Shown here: positions 1 to 9,731 of the stretch, in pieces
How the letters are laid out: each line of letters opens with the position of its first letter
Numbering within the stretch: the stretch's first letter is position 1
Assembly: GCF_003330725.1 (NCBI RefSeq)
Contig: NZ_CP030840.1
Coordinates: 3,596,001-3,660,000, forward strand
Source: Acidisarcina polymorpha
Lineage (GTDB): Bacteria > Acidobacteriota > Terriglobia > Terriglobales > Acidobacteriaceae
Length of the DNA stretch: 64,000 nucleotides
Reading direction: 5' to 3'
Position numbers and translations under genes: made by a program
The notes under the pieces: model-generated
What the model was told of the DNA's origin: nothing
Database searches by the model: none
What the model saw: the letters and a program-made list of their open reading frames with translations, nothing else

Positions 1-240
1 ACATTCAAGTAGTAAGGGAGAAACTATGTCTCATCACCTCGATTCGCCCATTGCTCGCCAGGACCTCCTCCTCCTTTTTGGCTGACGATCGCAATGATTG
101 AGAGCTTTCATGCCTCCCGTATAGCAGCGGCACGAAAGGACGCACGCGGGATTTCGTTACTTCGGGCTTGCCCGCTTTCTCGAACGTCAGGGGCAACGTC
201 CACGGCAAATTGCTATTCCAAGTGGCTGGAGACGACTCAG

Positions 241-699
241 ATGGCCGATGAGCCCGATCTGGCAAAGAGCATCGAGGAAACGCTGCGCGCCGTCATCGAG
301 ACACTCATCGATTGCGAGGAAGGTTTCCGCCTAATCGGCCAGGATCTCAAAGATGAAAGTCTCAAGACCTCATTTCTCGCTGAAGCCCAGACACGTGCCG
401 CTTTTCGCCGAACGCTGGAGGAAACGCTTCATCAAATCGGCGTGGCGGATGCGACTGAGACCGGGACTGTAGTTGGAGCAATCCACAGAAGCTGGGGCGA
501 CATTAAGGCAAAGCTCGGAAGCACGGATCGCGACCTGCTGGAGACTGCCTGTCAAGGTGAGGAGTCGGCGCTGCAGATCTATAAACTTGCTCTCGACAAA
601 AAGCTTCTTCTGCCGATCCGTCAGGTTCTCGTAAACCAGCAAGCGCACGTCCAGGAAACTTTGGAGTATCTCCAGGTGGCTGCAGAAGGTCTCGTTTAG
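241..699 (+). CDS. DUF2383/PA2169-like four-helix-bundle protein
   Basis: A 152-residue, all-helical, acidic protein without signal peptide or membrane segment. It has the pattern of the PA2169/DUF2383 family (ferritin-like four-helix bundle): a first pair of helices carrying many Glu/Asp, a SFLAEAQ-type segment around residues 40-50, then GAIHRSWGDIK and a helix that ends in LEYLQVAAEG. Family members are short cytoplasmic proteins often induced by stress; the biochemical role is unknown. I chose the ATG at 241 because GGAG lies about nine bases upstream and the similarity begins there. The frame is open back to 94, but that extension is Arg/Ser-rich and unlike the family. The gene stands alone, with decayed minus-strand genes on its right. 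Confidence 0.75.
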   Translation: MADEPDLAKSIEETLRAVIETLIDCEEGFRLIGQDLKDESLKTSFLAEAQTRAAFRRTLEETLHQIGVADATETGTVVGAIHRSWGDIKAKLGSTDRDLLETACQGEESALQIYKLALDKKLLLPIRQVLVNQQAHVQETLEYLQVAAEGLV

Positions 700-709
700 A
701 GGCCGGGTG

Positions 710-890
710 CTACTTCGCCTTACTGGCCTTCCGCTTAGGTTTGGGCGTGCTATGCAGTTCGTCTGTGCTCGAAGACTCCGACTGCTTAGACATCATTTCC
801 TTCACAGACTTGCGCGGCGGTTCGGACTTCTTGCCGTAGGAAGGGGCGTCTTCTGCTTCCGCCCTTGGTCATACTCTTCTTCGTTGCCAT
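710..890 (-). pseudogene. Small Lys/Ser-rich protein with a frameshift
   Basis: Read on the minus strand from the ATG at 890, the frame starts MATKKSMTKG and then loses phase. A neighbouring frame continues with a typical low-complexity tail (AEAEDAPSYGKK, then SVKEMMSK, ending in PKPKRKASKAK and a TAG at 710). The span is 181 bp, one base more than a whole number of codons, which fits a single-base indel near 860. Short Lys-rich basic proteins of this style are common in Acidobacteriota and Bacteroidota. No function is known. The alternative is a sequencing error in an intact gene of about 59 codons. Confidence 0.4.
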
Positions 891-908
891 GGCCAGAAGG
901 ATACGCCG

Positions 909-1016
909 TCAGACGAACATTTGCGTCATCCACCAGATGAGAAACAGCGCCACTACTCCGAGGATTGCGTGTGCGATCCAGTCGCCGGCAGATTTGGGTT
1001 TGCCGAAGTTGAACAT
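909..1016 (-). CDS. 35-residue single-span membrane protein
   Basis: A complete 35-codon minus-strand frame, MFNFGKPKSAGDWIAHAILG and then a hydrophobic run (VVALFLIWWMTQMFV). It has a short basic N-terminus and one transmembrane helix of about 18 residues at the C-terminus, the usual layout of small inner-membrane proteins. The Shine-Dalgarno is weak: GGAG lies about 17 bases upstream. It may share a transcript with the broken Lys-rich gene downstream on the same strand (710-890). I do not recognise a family. Its amino-acid composition is the main argument that it is real. Confidence 0.4.
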   Translation of the reverse strand: MFNFGKPKSAGDWIAHAILGVVALFLIWWMTQMFV

Positions 1017-1058
1017 GGGGCAAGGGTAGCACTCCGCCAACAGACATCGCACGCGGCG

Positions 1059-1180
1059 TTAAGCTGGGTCTGGGTACTCGCTGAATGTGCCGTAGTCAAC
1101 GGTCAGTTCTTCCCCGGCCGCCATTTGGCGAAGCCGACCGATCCAGAGTAAGTCCAACCTTACCGATATAACATCGGTAG
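1059..1180 (-). pseudogene. Possible SET-domain C-terminal remnant
   Basis: The minus-strand frame ends with QMAAGEELTVDYGTFSEYPDPA. The GEEL.xDYG core is the conserved end of SET lysine-methyltransferase domains, where the Tyr closes the active site. The upstream part of the same frame does not contain the expected NHSC motif, and the two other frames do not supply it cleanly. If it is a SET gene, only its last 30 or so codons are recognisable. It rests on a single motif, so a chance match is possible. Confidence 0.25.
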
Positions 1181-1568
1181 ATGTAGGCTTTCGGCCGTAG
1201 AGCAGATGGCGCACTTCAAAGGGAAACAGCCTGTTCTCAGGTGCGATGTGGCAACGCTTCGGGGATTCCGTCAGGGAAGCGTGTTCTATGACATGGTGGC
1301 AAATTGACATGAACCGGATTGCCATTTACGTTAGCGTTAGAGAATGAAGTGAATACACCCTTCCATTCAGATTTCTGTGCTCTGGGGCCGGCCGGTCCAG
1401 ACCTATTGACCTGTTGTTGACCCCGACGGCATTCTCAAGCTCTTTTGCCCTTCATTGAACGGGTACCCAATCATCTTCTGAGTTTAATCCGGAATAAACG
1501 GATCAACATCGTCTGACCCGGTGCCGGAAACGAAAGATCAGTCACACCCCCGAAAAAGATCGATCAAT

Positions 1569-2465
1569 ATGACAACCAGGCGACATGTTTTGAAGTCAGC
1601 AGGCGCGTTCGCAATTGGAGGTGCCCTTCCTGCGATCACGGGATTTAATGCCTTCGCTCTGGGCCTTAAGTCTGGAGCTAGCATCCAGATCGGTGCTCAG
1701 ACAAATGCGTGGGCGATCAACCCGAAGAATTTCGGGTCGTTTCTCGCAGTACTGGGTCAGGTCAAGCAGGTTGGATATGCGGGATTCGAAACCGGATTTG
1801 TCAATCTTCTTGCGGAGTTCGATTCGCCCAATGTTGCGCGGCAGAAGATCGCAGACACAGGGCTGACCTTCTTCGGAATTCACATCTTCCTTCCACCAGA
1901 CAAAGTTGACCAGGCTACCAGGCTTCCAGGGGCGGCGCTTTACGAGAAGGTCGCGCGTGGCGGAGTTGCGCTTGGCCCGCAACACCTCATTCTGAGTGGA
2001 GCTCCATCCAGAACCGCGGACGAGTTGAAGGCTAAAATCGAGGCGCTGAATACTGCTGGAAGATTCAGCAAGAGCTTGGGCCTGCCTTTGGCTTATCACA
2101 ATCATTGGTGGGAGTTCGATTCGAAGGTCGGAGAGATCGACGCGCTCTATTCGCAAACCGACCCCGCGCTCGTTTCGTTCTTGCTCGACGCGGGTCACGC
2201 CTATCGAGGAGGGGCGGATGTTCCAGCCTTTCTGCGTTCTCATGCAAAGCGGTTGGTCGGAGTTCACCTGCGCGATTACGAAGACGGAAAACAGGTTCCT
2301 TTAGGGCAAGGCAGGTTTCCGCTGTCAGAAGTAGCCGCCACCCTAAAGCAGCTTCAGTGGAAGGGGTGGGTATTAAATGAAGAAGAGCGCGAAGACGGCA
2401 CGAAGGGTGGCTTGACCGTCATCGAACCAGCGTTTAAAGCGCTGCAAGGAGTCCTGGCTGAATGA
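1569..2465 (+). CDS. Tat-exported sugar phosphate isomerase/epimerase (TIM barrel)
   Basis: A 298-residue protein of the xylose-isomerase-like TIM-barrel family (AP endonuclease 2 fold, PF01261), whose members isomerise or epimerise free or modified sugars using a divalent metal. The N-terminus TTRRHVLKSAGAFAIGG is a twin-arginine signal, so it should act in the periplasm. Metal/substrate motifs are visible: YHNHWWEF (about 176-183), LLDAGHAYRGG (about 204-214) and HLRDYEDG (about 233-240), followed by LGQGRFPLSEV. The ATG at 1569 is preferred over the upstream GTG at 1521 because the Tat motif sits directly behind it. Its stop overlaps the next start (ATGA), so it is translationally coupled to the oxidoreductase at 2462. 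The exact substrate cannot be read from the sequence. Confidence 0.85.
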   Translation: MTTRRHVLKSAGAFAIGGALPAITGFNAFALGLKSGASIQIGAQTNAWAINPKNFGSFLAVLGQVKQVGYAGFETGFVNLLAEFDSPNVARQKIADTGLTFFGIHIFLPPDKVDQATRLPGAALYEKVARGGVALGPQHLILSGAPSRTADELKAKIEALNTAGRFSKSLGLPLAYHNHWWEFDSKVGEIDALYSQTDPALVSFLLDAGHAYRGGADVPAFLRSHAKRLVGVHLRDYEDGKQVPLGQGRFPLSEVAATLKQLQWKGWVLNEEEREDGTKGGLTVIEPAFKALQGVLAE

Positions 2466-3640
2466 ACCGGCGTGACTTTCTCTTCACCGCTGCAACGGCG
2501 ACGGCTGGTATGAGCGCGCGTTCCTATACTCAGGTGCTCGGCGCTAACAATCGCGTTGGACTTGGAGTCATCGGGTTAGGGCGGCGCGGCACGATTGTGA
2601 GTGCAGCCTTCGTTCAGGATGATCGCGTCAGTATTCGCGCGGTCTGCGATATCTATGACGCCCAGACGAAGAGTTATGTGTCCCGGGTGATCAAGAGTTC
2701 TCCATCGCCTGCAGCATATGTAGCTTATGAGGAGTTGCTCTCGCGAAAAGATGTGGATGCAGTTTTGATATCGACCCCTGACCATCTTCACGTGACGATC
2801 GCGAAAGATGCGCTGAGTGCGAGCAAACATATCTTTCTCGAAAAGCCAACGCTACATCATTGGAGCGAGCGCAGTACGCTGGTAGACGCCGCAGCCACGC
2901 ACAAACTTGTATTGCAATGCGGAATGCAACAGCGAAGCACCGCGCATTATATTCGCGCGAAGCAAGAGATCTTCAGTCAGCAGAAGCTTGGTAAAGTCAT
3001 CTTCGCGCGTGCGGTGTGGCACAACTTCCCGTGGCAAACGAGAAACATCAAGCCCGAGCCACAGCCCGCTGGCCTCGACTGGACACGCTTCCTCGGACCG
3101 GCTCCGCGCGTTCCTTACGAGAAGGTTCGCTACTCGTCGTGGCGCTACTTTCCCGATTACGGCAATGGACTGCTGGCCGACATCCTTACCCACTGGGCGG
3201 ACGTAGCGCAATGGATGCTCGAGGACGCGCACCCACAAAGTGCGGCGGCATTGGGAGGAATCTACCAGCTTCACGATGGCCGTGAAAACCCGGACACGGT
3301 CAGTGCGATCGTCCAGTATAAAGACTGGAATTTGAATTTCGAATCGTCGGTGCTACCGATCCGGAATGACCAGCCGTCGGTATTCTTCGAGGGCATCGAA
3401 GGCACGCTCGACTTATCGCGTGACGGTTTCACCTATACTCCAACCCAGGGCGACGCGATCCAGGTGAAGTCAACCGAGAGCCTCGAGCGTGCACACACGA
3501 AGAATTTTCTCGATGCGATCGTTACCGGGAGCACCGTTAGTGCGCCGTTGCAGGCGGGCATCGAGGCGTCGCGGCCGGTGCAGATGGCGCTGCAGTCTTA
3601 CAGAACGCAGAAGATCGTCTCCGAAGCAGACTTTAGTTAA
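2462..3640 (+). CDS. Gfo/Idh/MocA-family NAD(P)-dependent sugar oxidoreductase
   Basis: A 392-residue oxidoreductase. It starts with a Tat-like leader ([16 protein letters not shown]), then an N-terminal Rossmann domain with the dinucleotide loop [12 protein letters not shown] at about 32-43 and the family EKP motif at 127-129, then the C-terminal beta-sheet domain ([24 protein letters not shown]-like stretch, [13 protein letters not shown]). The family oxidises or reduces sugar hydroxyl or keto groups with NAD(P). Tat-exported members usually carry their cofactor through the membrane. It overlaps the isomerase by four bases and is followed after 11 bp by the monooxygenase, so the three are almost certainly co-transcribed. 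The pairing with an isomerase fits an oxidation-epimerisation route for an unusual sugar. Confidence 0.88.
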   Translation: MNRRDFLFTAATATAGMSARSYTQVLGANNRVGLGVIGLGRRGTIVSAAFVQDDRVSIRAVCDIYDAQTKSYVSRVIKSSPSPAAYVAYEELLSRKDVDAVLISTPDHLHVTIAKDALSASKHIFLEKPTLHHWSERSTLVDAAATHKLVLQCGMQQRSTAHYIRAKQEIFSQQKLGKVIFARAVWHNFPWQTRNIKPEPQPAGLDWTRFLGPAPRVPYEKVRYSSWRYFPDYGNGLLADILTHWADVAQWMLEDAHPQSAAALGGIYQLHDGRENPDTVSAIVQYKDWNLNFESSVLPIRNDQPSVFFEGIEGTLDLSRDGFTYTPTQGDAIQVKSTESLERAHTKNFLDAIVTGSTVSAPLQAGIEASRPVQMALQSYRTQKIVSEADFS

Positions 3641-3651
3641 GGACGAGAAAT

Positions 3652-4782
3652 ATGCAGATCAACTGGTTTATCCCCACTACCGGCGATGGACGTTATCTCG
3701 GCTCCAGCCATCAGTCTCGGCTTACTGATTATGCCTACCTACGCCAGATTGCACAGGCGGTCGATGAGTTGGGATTTCACGCGGTGTTGCTGCCGACGGG
3801 CAATTCCTGTGAAGATTCCTGGGTGGTTGCTTCTACCCTGATGCCAAGCACCAGGCGTCTCAAGTTTCTGATCGCTGTCCGCCCTGGCATCATGTCGCCC
3901 ACGGTAGCGGCGCGCATGACCGCGACCTTCGATCGGCTCTCCGGTGGCCGGCTCTTGATTAACGTTGTTACCGGAGGCGATCCACACGAGGCAGCTGCTG
4001 ATGGCGTGTTTCTTTCTCATGATGAGCGCTACGAGGTCACTGGCGAATTTTTGACGATCTGGCGAAAAATCCTTGCCGGAGAAAGCTACAGCTTTCATGG
4101 CAAGCATTTAAACGTGGAGAACTCGCGCGTGTATTATCCCGCGACCCAGCAGCCGCATCCTCCGCTCTATCTTGGCGGATCTTCTGACGCCGCGATGCAG
4201 ATTGCAGCCGCGCACATCGACGTCTACTTGACCTGGGGCGAGCCGCCGACGCTGGTTGCGGAAAAGATCGAACGCATGCGGCGCCTGGCCGCGAGCAAGG
4301 GCCGAACGATTCGCTTTGGCATTCGCCTTCATGTGATAGTGCGCGAGACCAACGAAGAGGCCTGGCGCGACGCACGCGAACTGATTCGCTACATCGACAA
4401 AGAAACGATCGAACGCGCGCACAAAGGACTGGCGAAGTTCGACTCCGAGGGGCAGAGGCGCATGGCGTCGCTGGTTCAGGGAAGTCCCGACAGCCTAGAG
4501 ATCAGCCCCAATCTGTGGGCGGGCATCGGCCTGGTGCGCAGCGGCGCGGGCACTGCGCTGGTGGGTGACGCCTCGACCGTGGCCGCGCGCATGCTCGAAT
4601 ACGCCGACCTTGGTATTGAGAGCTTTATCCTTTCCGGCTATCCGCATTTGGAAGAGGCGTATCGCGTTGCCGAACTCCTCTTCCCGCTGCTCCCCGTCGA
4701 TCACTCGAATGGCGGTACGGAGCGGAAGAGTGTGCGTGCAGCGGCGAACTTTGTGGGAAATGAGTTCCGGCCGGTGAAGTAA
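3652..4782 (+). CDS. ssuD: FMNH2-dependent alkanesulfonate monooxygenase (LLM family)
   Basis: A 376-residue luciferase-like monooxygenase with the hallmarks of SsuD, which uses FMNH2 and O2 to cleave C-S bonds of organosulfonates, releasing sulfite and an aldehyde. Residues known to matter in E. coli SsuD are in place with an offset of one: Cys53 in [10 protein letters not shown], Arg225 and His227 in [24 protein letters not shown], and Tyr330 in SGYPHLEEA. The start has a good Shine-Dalgarno (AAGGACG). It has no signal peptide, so it is cytoplasmic. No flavin reductase (SsuE type) or SsuABC transporter is nearby; the neighbours are sugar enzymes and a sugar-acid-type MFS carrier. That points to a sulfonated sugar as substrate (inference; sulfoquinovose monooxygenases belong to the same family). 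Confidence 0.88.
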   Translation: MQINWFIPTTGDGRYLGSSHQSRLTDYAYLRQIAQAVDELGFHAVLLPTGNSCEDSWVVASTLMPSTRRLKFLIAVRPGIMSPTVAARMTATFDRLSGGRLLINVVTGGDPHEAAADGVFLSHDERYEVTGEFLTIWRKILAGESYSFHGKHLNVENSRVYYPATQQPHPPLYLGGSSDAAMQIAAAHIDVYLTWGEPPTLVAEKIERMRRLAASKGRTIRFGIRLHVIVRETNEEAWRDARELIRYIDKETIERAHKGLAKFDSEGQRRMASLVQGSPDSLEISPNLWAGIGLVRSGAGTALVGDASTVAARMLEYADLGIESFILSGYPHLEEAYRVAELLFPLLPVDHSNGGTERKSVRAAANFVGNEFRPVK

Positions 4783-4810
4783 GCATCACTGTGAGGCCAT
4801 ACCAAAGCTA

Positions 4811-6070
4811 ATGAGCGTAACCTCCGCAGCCATACAGCACTCTCGCGATGAATCGCCACCGACGGTCGCAGCTGACCGTACTGGGCGCGCTCGTTGGATC
4901 GTGCTCTTAATGCTGCTCACGATCACAATCATCAACTTCATCGACCGGCAGACCGTATCGGTGCTCGCGCCAGTGTTGCGCCAGCTACTGCATCTCTCGA
5001 ACGAGCAATATGGCCGCATCGTCTCTGCCTTTCAACTAGGTATGACCGCAGGCGAATTTCCCATGGGTTGGTTGATGGACCGATGGGGCGTACGTGTCGG
5101 TCTGGCTGGTGCGGTGTTGTGGTGGTCGGCTGCGACCGGCACCCAGTCGATGACACGCTCTGGATTGCAGCTGGGGCTCACTCGGTTCTGGATGGGCACT
5201 GGGGAGTGTGGGAACTACTCCGGCGGGATGAAGGCAATCTTCAGGCTCTTCGCTCCAGGCGAGCGCACGCTGGCGATTGGGATCTTCAACAGCGGTAGCA
5301 TGGTTGGCGCCACCATCGCTCCTCCGTTAGTCATCTTCCTAGCTCAGCGTTACGGTTTCCGCACCGCGTTCCTGGTTCCGGCGTTGCTCGGCATATTCTG
5401 GACGCCCTTCTGGCTGTACCTCTATCGCGACGTAGCGTCGAAGCGGCCCACATTAACTGTCACGACGTCCCTGCGGACGTTACTGACGCGGTCTTCCGCA
5501 TGGGGGGTCATGCTTTGCCGCTTCTTCATTGGCCCAGTGATGCAGTTTTACTGGTACTGGATTCCAAGCTATCTCTACAGCGTGCGGCATTTGTCACTTG
5601 CGCAGATCGGTCTTTTGGGCTGGGTTCCATTTTTACTCGGAGACACTGGCGGCATTGCAGGCGGCTGGGTTGCCGGCTGGCTGCAGAAGCGCGGATTGAG
5701 CATCTACTCGGTTCGACGCATCACGATGTACTCAAGCGCGACGCTCTGTCTTGCCAGCCTGGGGGTGCCATATCTCACGAATACGGCGGCAGCTTTCTTC
5801 GCCATCGGCATCGCCGTCATGGCTGATAACTTCCTCTCCGCGAACATGTTTGGAGCGGTAACCGATCTCTTTCCTGATCATGCTGTTGGCCGCGCAACTG
5901 GACTCACCGGAGTCGCTGGCGGGCTTAGTGGTCTGCTCTTTCCATTACTGACCGGGCATCTCGTCGATCACGTGTCCTATGCGCCGGTTTTTGTCATGGT
6001 CGGGTTTATGCCGCTTATCGGTACCGCACTGCTCTTTCTTATCGGCCGGGAATATAGGAGCCTACAGTGA
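4811..6070 (+). CDS. MFS transporter, anion:cation symporter (hexuronate-type)
   Basis: A 419-residue 12-span permease of the ACS subfamily (ExuT/GudP/DgoT-like). The first helix carries INFIDRQTVSVLAPVL, followed by the loop GWLMDRWGVRVGL (MFS motif A) and the RFWMGTGECGNYSGGMKAIFRLF segment typical of hexuronate and galactonate carriers. Relatives import sugar acids with protons. It follows the ssuD-like gene after 28 bp on the same strand, so it is likely the inner-membrane importer for the compound handled by the three upstream enzymes. The N-terminal 25 residues are hydrophilic. The ribosome site is weak. Confidence 0.85.
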   Translation: MSVTSAAIQHSRDESPPTVAADRTGRARWIVLLMLLTITIINFIDRQTVSVLAPVLRQLLHLSNEQYGRIVSAFQLGMTAGEFPMGWLMDRWGVRVGLAGAVLWWSAATGTQSMTRSGLQLGLTRFWMGTGECGNYSGGMKAIFRLFAPGERTLAIGIFNSGSMVGATIAPPLVIFLAQRYGFRTAFLVPALLGIFWTPFWLYLYRDVASKRPTLTVTTSLRTLLTRSSAWGVMLCRFFIGPVMQFYWYWIPSYLYSVRHLSLAQIGLLGWVPFLLGDTGGIAGGWVAGWLQKRGLSIYSVRRITMYSSATLCLASLGVPYLTNTAAAFFAIGIAVMADNFLSANMFGAVTDLFPDHAVGRATGLTGVAGGLSGLLFPLLTGHLVDHVSYAPVFVMVGFMPLIGTALLFLIGREYRSLQ

Positions 6071-6470
6071 TTGGAGATTTGCTTATGTGCGGTTTGCTCA
6101 AACGTTGCATGAGCTCGGAGCCAATGGTATCTTGTGGATGTGAGCGCAATGCAGCTTAACTCGTCGCCCCTCCAACAGGGTCCGGTTATGGTTGTGGATG
6201 GTGTGCCTTCTTCCGCCGTTCGTTTATGCTCGTGTTGTTGTTGCCTCTAATCCCTCCCTCCTGCTGATTGCGAGAGCTTCGTCGAGTCTCTAAAGAGAAG
6301 CCCTGAAGTATCGACTCGGCAGATAACCTTGCTGACACGTTAAACCTCAGGTCTTTTCAAAGTCAGCAGACCATTCTGGTTAGCTCTTCCTCTCGATGGC
6401 AATCACTCTTCCTCTCGATCTCATTCCGAGGCTCCTAAGAGCCCGGGAAGATGTCCCTGAAAGGGAATTC

Positions 6471-9400
6471 ATGTTTTCGACCATACGCAGATTTATGATC
6501 GCAGGTGCGGCGGCAGCCGTCGTCCTGCTCCCAGCCGCTTCTCCGCTATTGTTCTCCCAGGCAATTGGCAGCATACGCGGCACTGTCTCCGATGGAAGCG
6601 GAGCAGTCATCGCCAGCGCGAGCGTGGTTGCGACGAACTTGGACACCTCGGCAACGCGCACCGTGTTTACCAACCAGGAAGGCATCTACGTTTTTCCGGA
6701 CCTGGCAATTGGAAACTACTCTCTGCAGGTTAGCCACGAAGGCTTCGAGAGCAAAAAGCGCGACGGCATTCAACTGCTTACCGGTCATACCGTCGACCTG
6801 AACATCGAGCTTACAATCGGGAGCACTGCCCAGTCGATCGAAGTGACGACCGCCGCACCATTAATCCAGACGGCCTCATCGAGCGTCCAAACGTCGGTGG
6901 AGCAGGAACAGATACAGTCGCTGCCGTTGAACGGCCGGAACGCCCTGCAGTTGACCGTGTTAACACCTGGCACTACGCTGACCAGCGTTGGAACTGAGTC
7001 TGGCCAGCAAGACAACGTCGGTCTCACGGTAAATGGCCTGCGGGCCACGCAAAATAATATTCAGCTTGACGGCGCAATCTACAACGATCGTTTTTTTGAT
7101 TCAGTCCCGATTTTGCCAAATCCCGACGCGTTGCAGGAGTTCACGATTCAGTCCTCGAACTACGGCGCCCAATATGGAGGCGCTGGTGCGCTGGTGCAAT
7201 TATCAACCCGCTCCGGCACCAACCAAATCCACGGATCAGCCTACGAGTTTTTGCGCAATACGGACTTGAACGCGAAGAATTATTTCCAGCAGACGATTCC
7301 TCCATTCAAGTTGAACCAGTTTGGCGGAACGGCCGGCGGCCCTATTATCAAGAACCACACCTTCTTCTTCTTTTCGGCCGAGGACCTGCAGCAACGCTCC
7401 TCGCCCAACCCGATCTCGATTACCGTTCCAACCGCGCAGGAACTCAGCGGGAACTTCTCTGCGTTGCTTGCCAAAGGGATCGCCATCTTCAACCCTGCTA
7501 CGGGTCAGCCTTACCCGAACAACATCATTTCAACTCCGATCAATACTTTATCGGGCAAACTGGCGAATACCTATCTCGTGCCGCTGGCCTCGGATCCGTC
7601 GACAGGCATCTTCAACTCGACTTCCAACTCCAACGTCGACAGTACGCAGTACCTGGTCAAGATCGACCAGGTAGTGACATCGAACAACCATCTCAGCGGC
7701 AGGTATTTCTACAATCAGGACAACTTCCAGCGGGCCTTCAATGCGCCGCTCGGCTTCTACGCAGAGAATCTCTTCCGCAACCAATCGGCGATCATCACCG
7801 ATACGCAGGTTTTCGGTCCGACGCTCACCGCGACATTTTCGGTGAGCGCCGGACGTTTCGCCCGCACTCAGATCCCCGAGGCTCCCGGGCTGCAGTCTCT
7901 GCAGGACCTTGGACAAAACGTACCTCTTGGCACTCCGGGCGAGTCCATCTTTCCGGGTATCCGCGCGAACATATCCGGTTTCGTAGACATCTTCTCTGGT
8001 GGCGCCCTGACGCAGGATTCAACCTTGTTCGATTACCAGGCGTCAGTTGTGAAGGTGCTCAGCGCACATACCATCAGCTTCGGCGGTGAGTTTGAGCGCG
8101 ACCGGATCGACATGGACGATTACTCTTATACGCCGGGCGACAACACCTTCAATGGCGAACGCACAGCAGCGCCGACCGGTGCCATGCTGCCCACTGGAAC
8201 CAAAACAAGCGGCTCAGCGCTGGCAGATTTTTACCTTGGTCTCGAGTCACAGTTCTACCAAGACAACGGCCGTAAAGCCTATCTCCGCGGAAACCGGCCA
8301 TCTCTGTATGCGCAGGATGATTGGAAGCTCAACCGCCAACTCACTGTGAATGGCGGCCTGCGTTGGGACCCGTGGCTTCCACCGACTGATCTGAATGAGA
8401 CATTAGCGGGATTCGTCCCGGGCCAGCAATCTGCCATCGCGCCGGGTGCTCCGCAAGGGCTTATCTTCAAGGGCGACGCGGGGCTCCAGTCCTCGGTCTT
8501 CCAACGGAACTGGAAGGATTTCGCGCCTCGCGCCGGCTTCGCGTGGAACATTGGCGGACGTGGCGTCCAGGTGCTCCGCGCCGGTTACGGGATTTTCTAT
8601 GGCTTTCCCGAGGGGCTTCTTTATCAAAGGACCGACGCGATGCAGCCAGTGGACTTATATCTAAGCTATCCCGCTCCAGCGCCTGCCTGGGACGACATCT
8701 ATGCGGGATATCCCGGCGGCGATCCATTTCCTCGTGCCCATGTAGGTCCCGACCAATTCGCAAACTACAAGTTTCTGCTTCCGGTTTCAGGAGGAGTGCT
8801 CGATCCAAAATCAAAGGTGAGTTACACACAGTCTTGGAATTTGACCTTTGAGCAGCAGCTACCTCATAACACCGCGTTTTCGCTCGCGTATGTTGGCAAC
8901 CGGGGTGAACACATTATGGGGTCGAGGCAGTTTAACCCTGCAATCTTCGGCCCGGGCGCGACCGTGGGGAACGAGAACTCCCGGCGGCTCTATCCCGGTT
9001 TGGGTGCGGTAGAGCTGGCGCAGTCTTATGAGTACTCCATCTACCACGCCTTGCAGGCTAACCTTGTGATTCACAAGCAACACGGACTGTCGGTGCTGAC
9101 CAATCTCGTTTTTTCCAAGACCATCGACAACACCTCCAGTGCGATCGAAGGCAACACCGGGCCGCCGAATCCGTTCAACTTGCAGAGCGGGCGCGGCCCC
9201 GCCGATTTCGACCAGACCATTCGCTATAACCTCGCCCTGGATTACGCCACGCCTCACGTAGACGTCACCGGTTTCAAGAACGCGCTCATCAACAATTGGC
9301 AGATCAACGCAATCGCCAGTCTTCAAACCGGCCTTCCTTTTACCGTGCTTAGCGGCACAGACCGCTCTTTATCCGGTATCGGTAATGACTATGCGGATAT

Positions 9401-9731
9401 TGTGGGAAACCCCATTCGCCCCGCCGGCGTGAGCAAGATCAAAGAGTATTTCAACACCGCTGCCTTTGTGCCGGCAGCAACGGGCACCTTCGGCGATATT
9501 GGGCGCAACAGCTTGCGGGGTCCGGGTTATGCCGATGTGGACGCCTCTATCTTCAAAGACCTCTTTGAAGAGGAACCTATCCATGCCCAATTCCGGGCTG
9601 AAGCGTTTAACACATTAAATCGCGTCAATTTCACTAATCCTGTGTCCACGTATTCTTCGGGCACTTATGGTCAGATCACCAGCGCAAGTAGTCCGCGGGT
9701 CTTTCAGTTCGGACTGAAGCTGCTCTTTTGA
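6471..9731 (+). CDS. TonB-dependent, Oar-like outer-membrane receptor 1
   Basis: A 1086-residue outer-membrane protein. A signal peptide (FMIAGAAAAVVLLPAAS) is followed by a carboxypeptidase-regulatory/CNA-B-like domain (about 35-115, GSIRGTVSDGSGAVI), a plug domain (QSLPLNGRNALQL about 155, then the NNIQLDG and EFTIQSSNYGAQYGG motifs) and a beta-barrel that ends in a terminal Phe (FGLKLLF), the Omp assembly signature. This is the Acidobacteriota version of SusC/Oar receptors for large nutrients. I chose the ATG at 6471 because AAGGGA lies just upstream and the signal peptide starts there. It follows the MFS gene after 400 bp and closes the sugar block. A 1.68-kb internal part (7386-9064) is duplicated in inverse orientation at 30943-32619. 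Confidence 0.9.
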   Translation: MFSTIRRFMIAGAAAAVVLLPAASPLLFSQAIGSIRGTVSDGSGAVIASASVVATNLDTSATRTVFTNQEGIYVFPDLAIGNYSLQVSHEGFESKKRDGIQLLTGHTVDLNIELTIGSTAQSIEVTTAAPLIQTASSSVQTSVEQEQIQSLPLNGRNALQLTVLTPGTTLTSVGTESGQQDNVGLTVNGLRATQNNIQLDGAIYNDRFFDSVPILPNPDALQEFTIQSSNYGAQYGGAGALVQLSTRSGTNQIHGSAYEFLRNTDLNAKNYFQQTIPPFKLNQFGGTAGGPIIKNHTFFFFSAEDLQQRSSPNPISITVPTAQELSGNFSALLAKGIAIFNPATGQPYPNNIISTPINTLSGKLANTYLVPLASDPSTGIFNSTSNSNVDSTQYLVKIDQVVTSNNHLSGRYFYNQDNFQRAFNAPLGFYAENLFRNQSAIITDTQVFGPTLTATFSVSAGRFARTQIPEAPGLQSLQDLGQNVPLGTPGESIFPGIRANISGFVDIFSGGALTQDSTLFDYQASVVKVLSAHTISFGGEFERDRIDMDDYSYTPGDNTFNGERTAAPTGAMLPTGTKTSGSALADFYLGLESQFYQDNGRKAYLRGNRPSLYAQDDWKLNRQLTVNGGLRWDPWLPPTDLNETLAGFVPGQQSAIAPGAPQGLIFKGDAGLQSSVFQRNWKDFAPRAGFAWNIGGRGVQVLRAGYGIFYGFPEGLLYQRTDAMQPVDLYLSYPAPAPAWDDIYAGYPGGDPFPRAHVGPDQFANYKFLLPVSGGVLDPKSKVSYTQSWNLTFEQQLPHNTAFSLAYVGNRGEHIMGSRQFNPAIFGPGATVGNENSRRLYPGLGAVELAQSYEYSIYHALQANLVIHKQHGLSVLTNLVFSKTIDNTSSAIEGNTGPPNPFNLQSGRGPADFDQTIRYNLALDYATPHVDVTGFKNALINNWQINAIASLQTGLPFTVLSGTDRSLSGIGNDYADIVGNPIRPAGVSKIKEYFNTAAFVPAATGTFGDIGRNSLRGPGYADVDASIFKDLFEEEPIHAQFRAEAFNTLNRVNFTNPVSTYSSGTYGQITSASSPRVFQFGLKLLF

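Noticed and set aside
94-240. Extension of the DUF2383-like gene to an ATG at 94
   Set aside because: The added 49 residues are Arg/Ser-rich and unlike the family; the ATG at 241 has a better ribosome site.
1596-2267. A 223-codon open frame on the minus strand inside the isomerase gene
   Set aside because: It is the antisense shadow of a well-supported gene, with Arg/Ser-rich composition and no motif.
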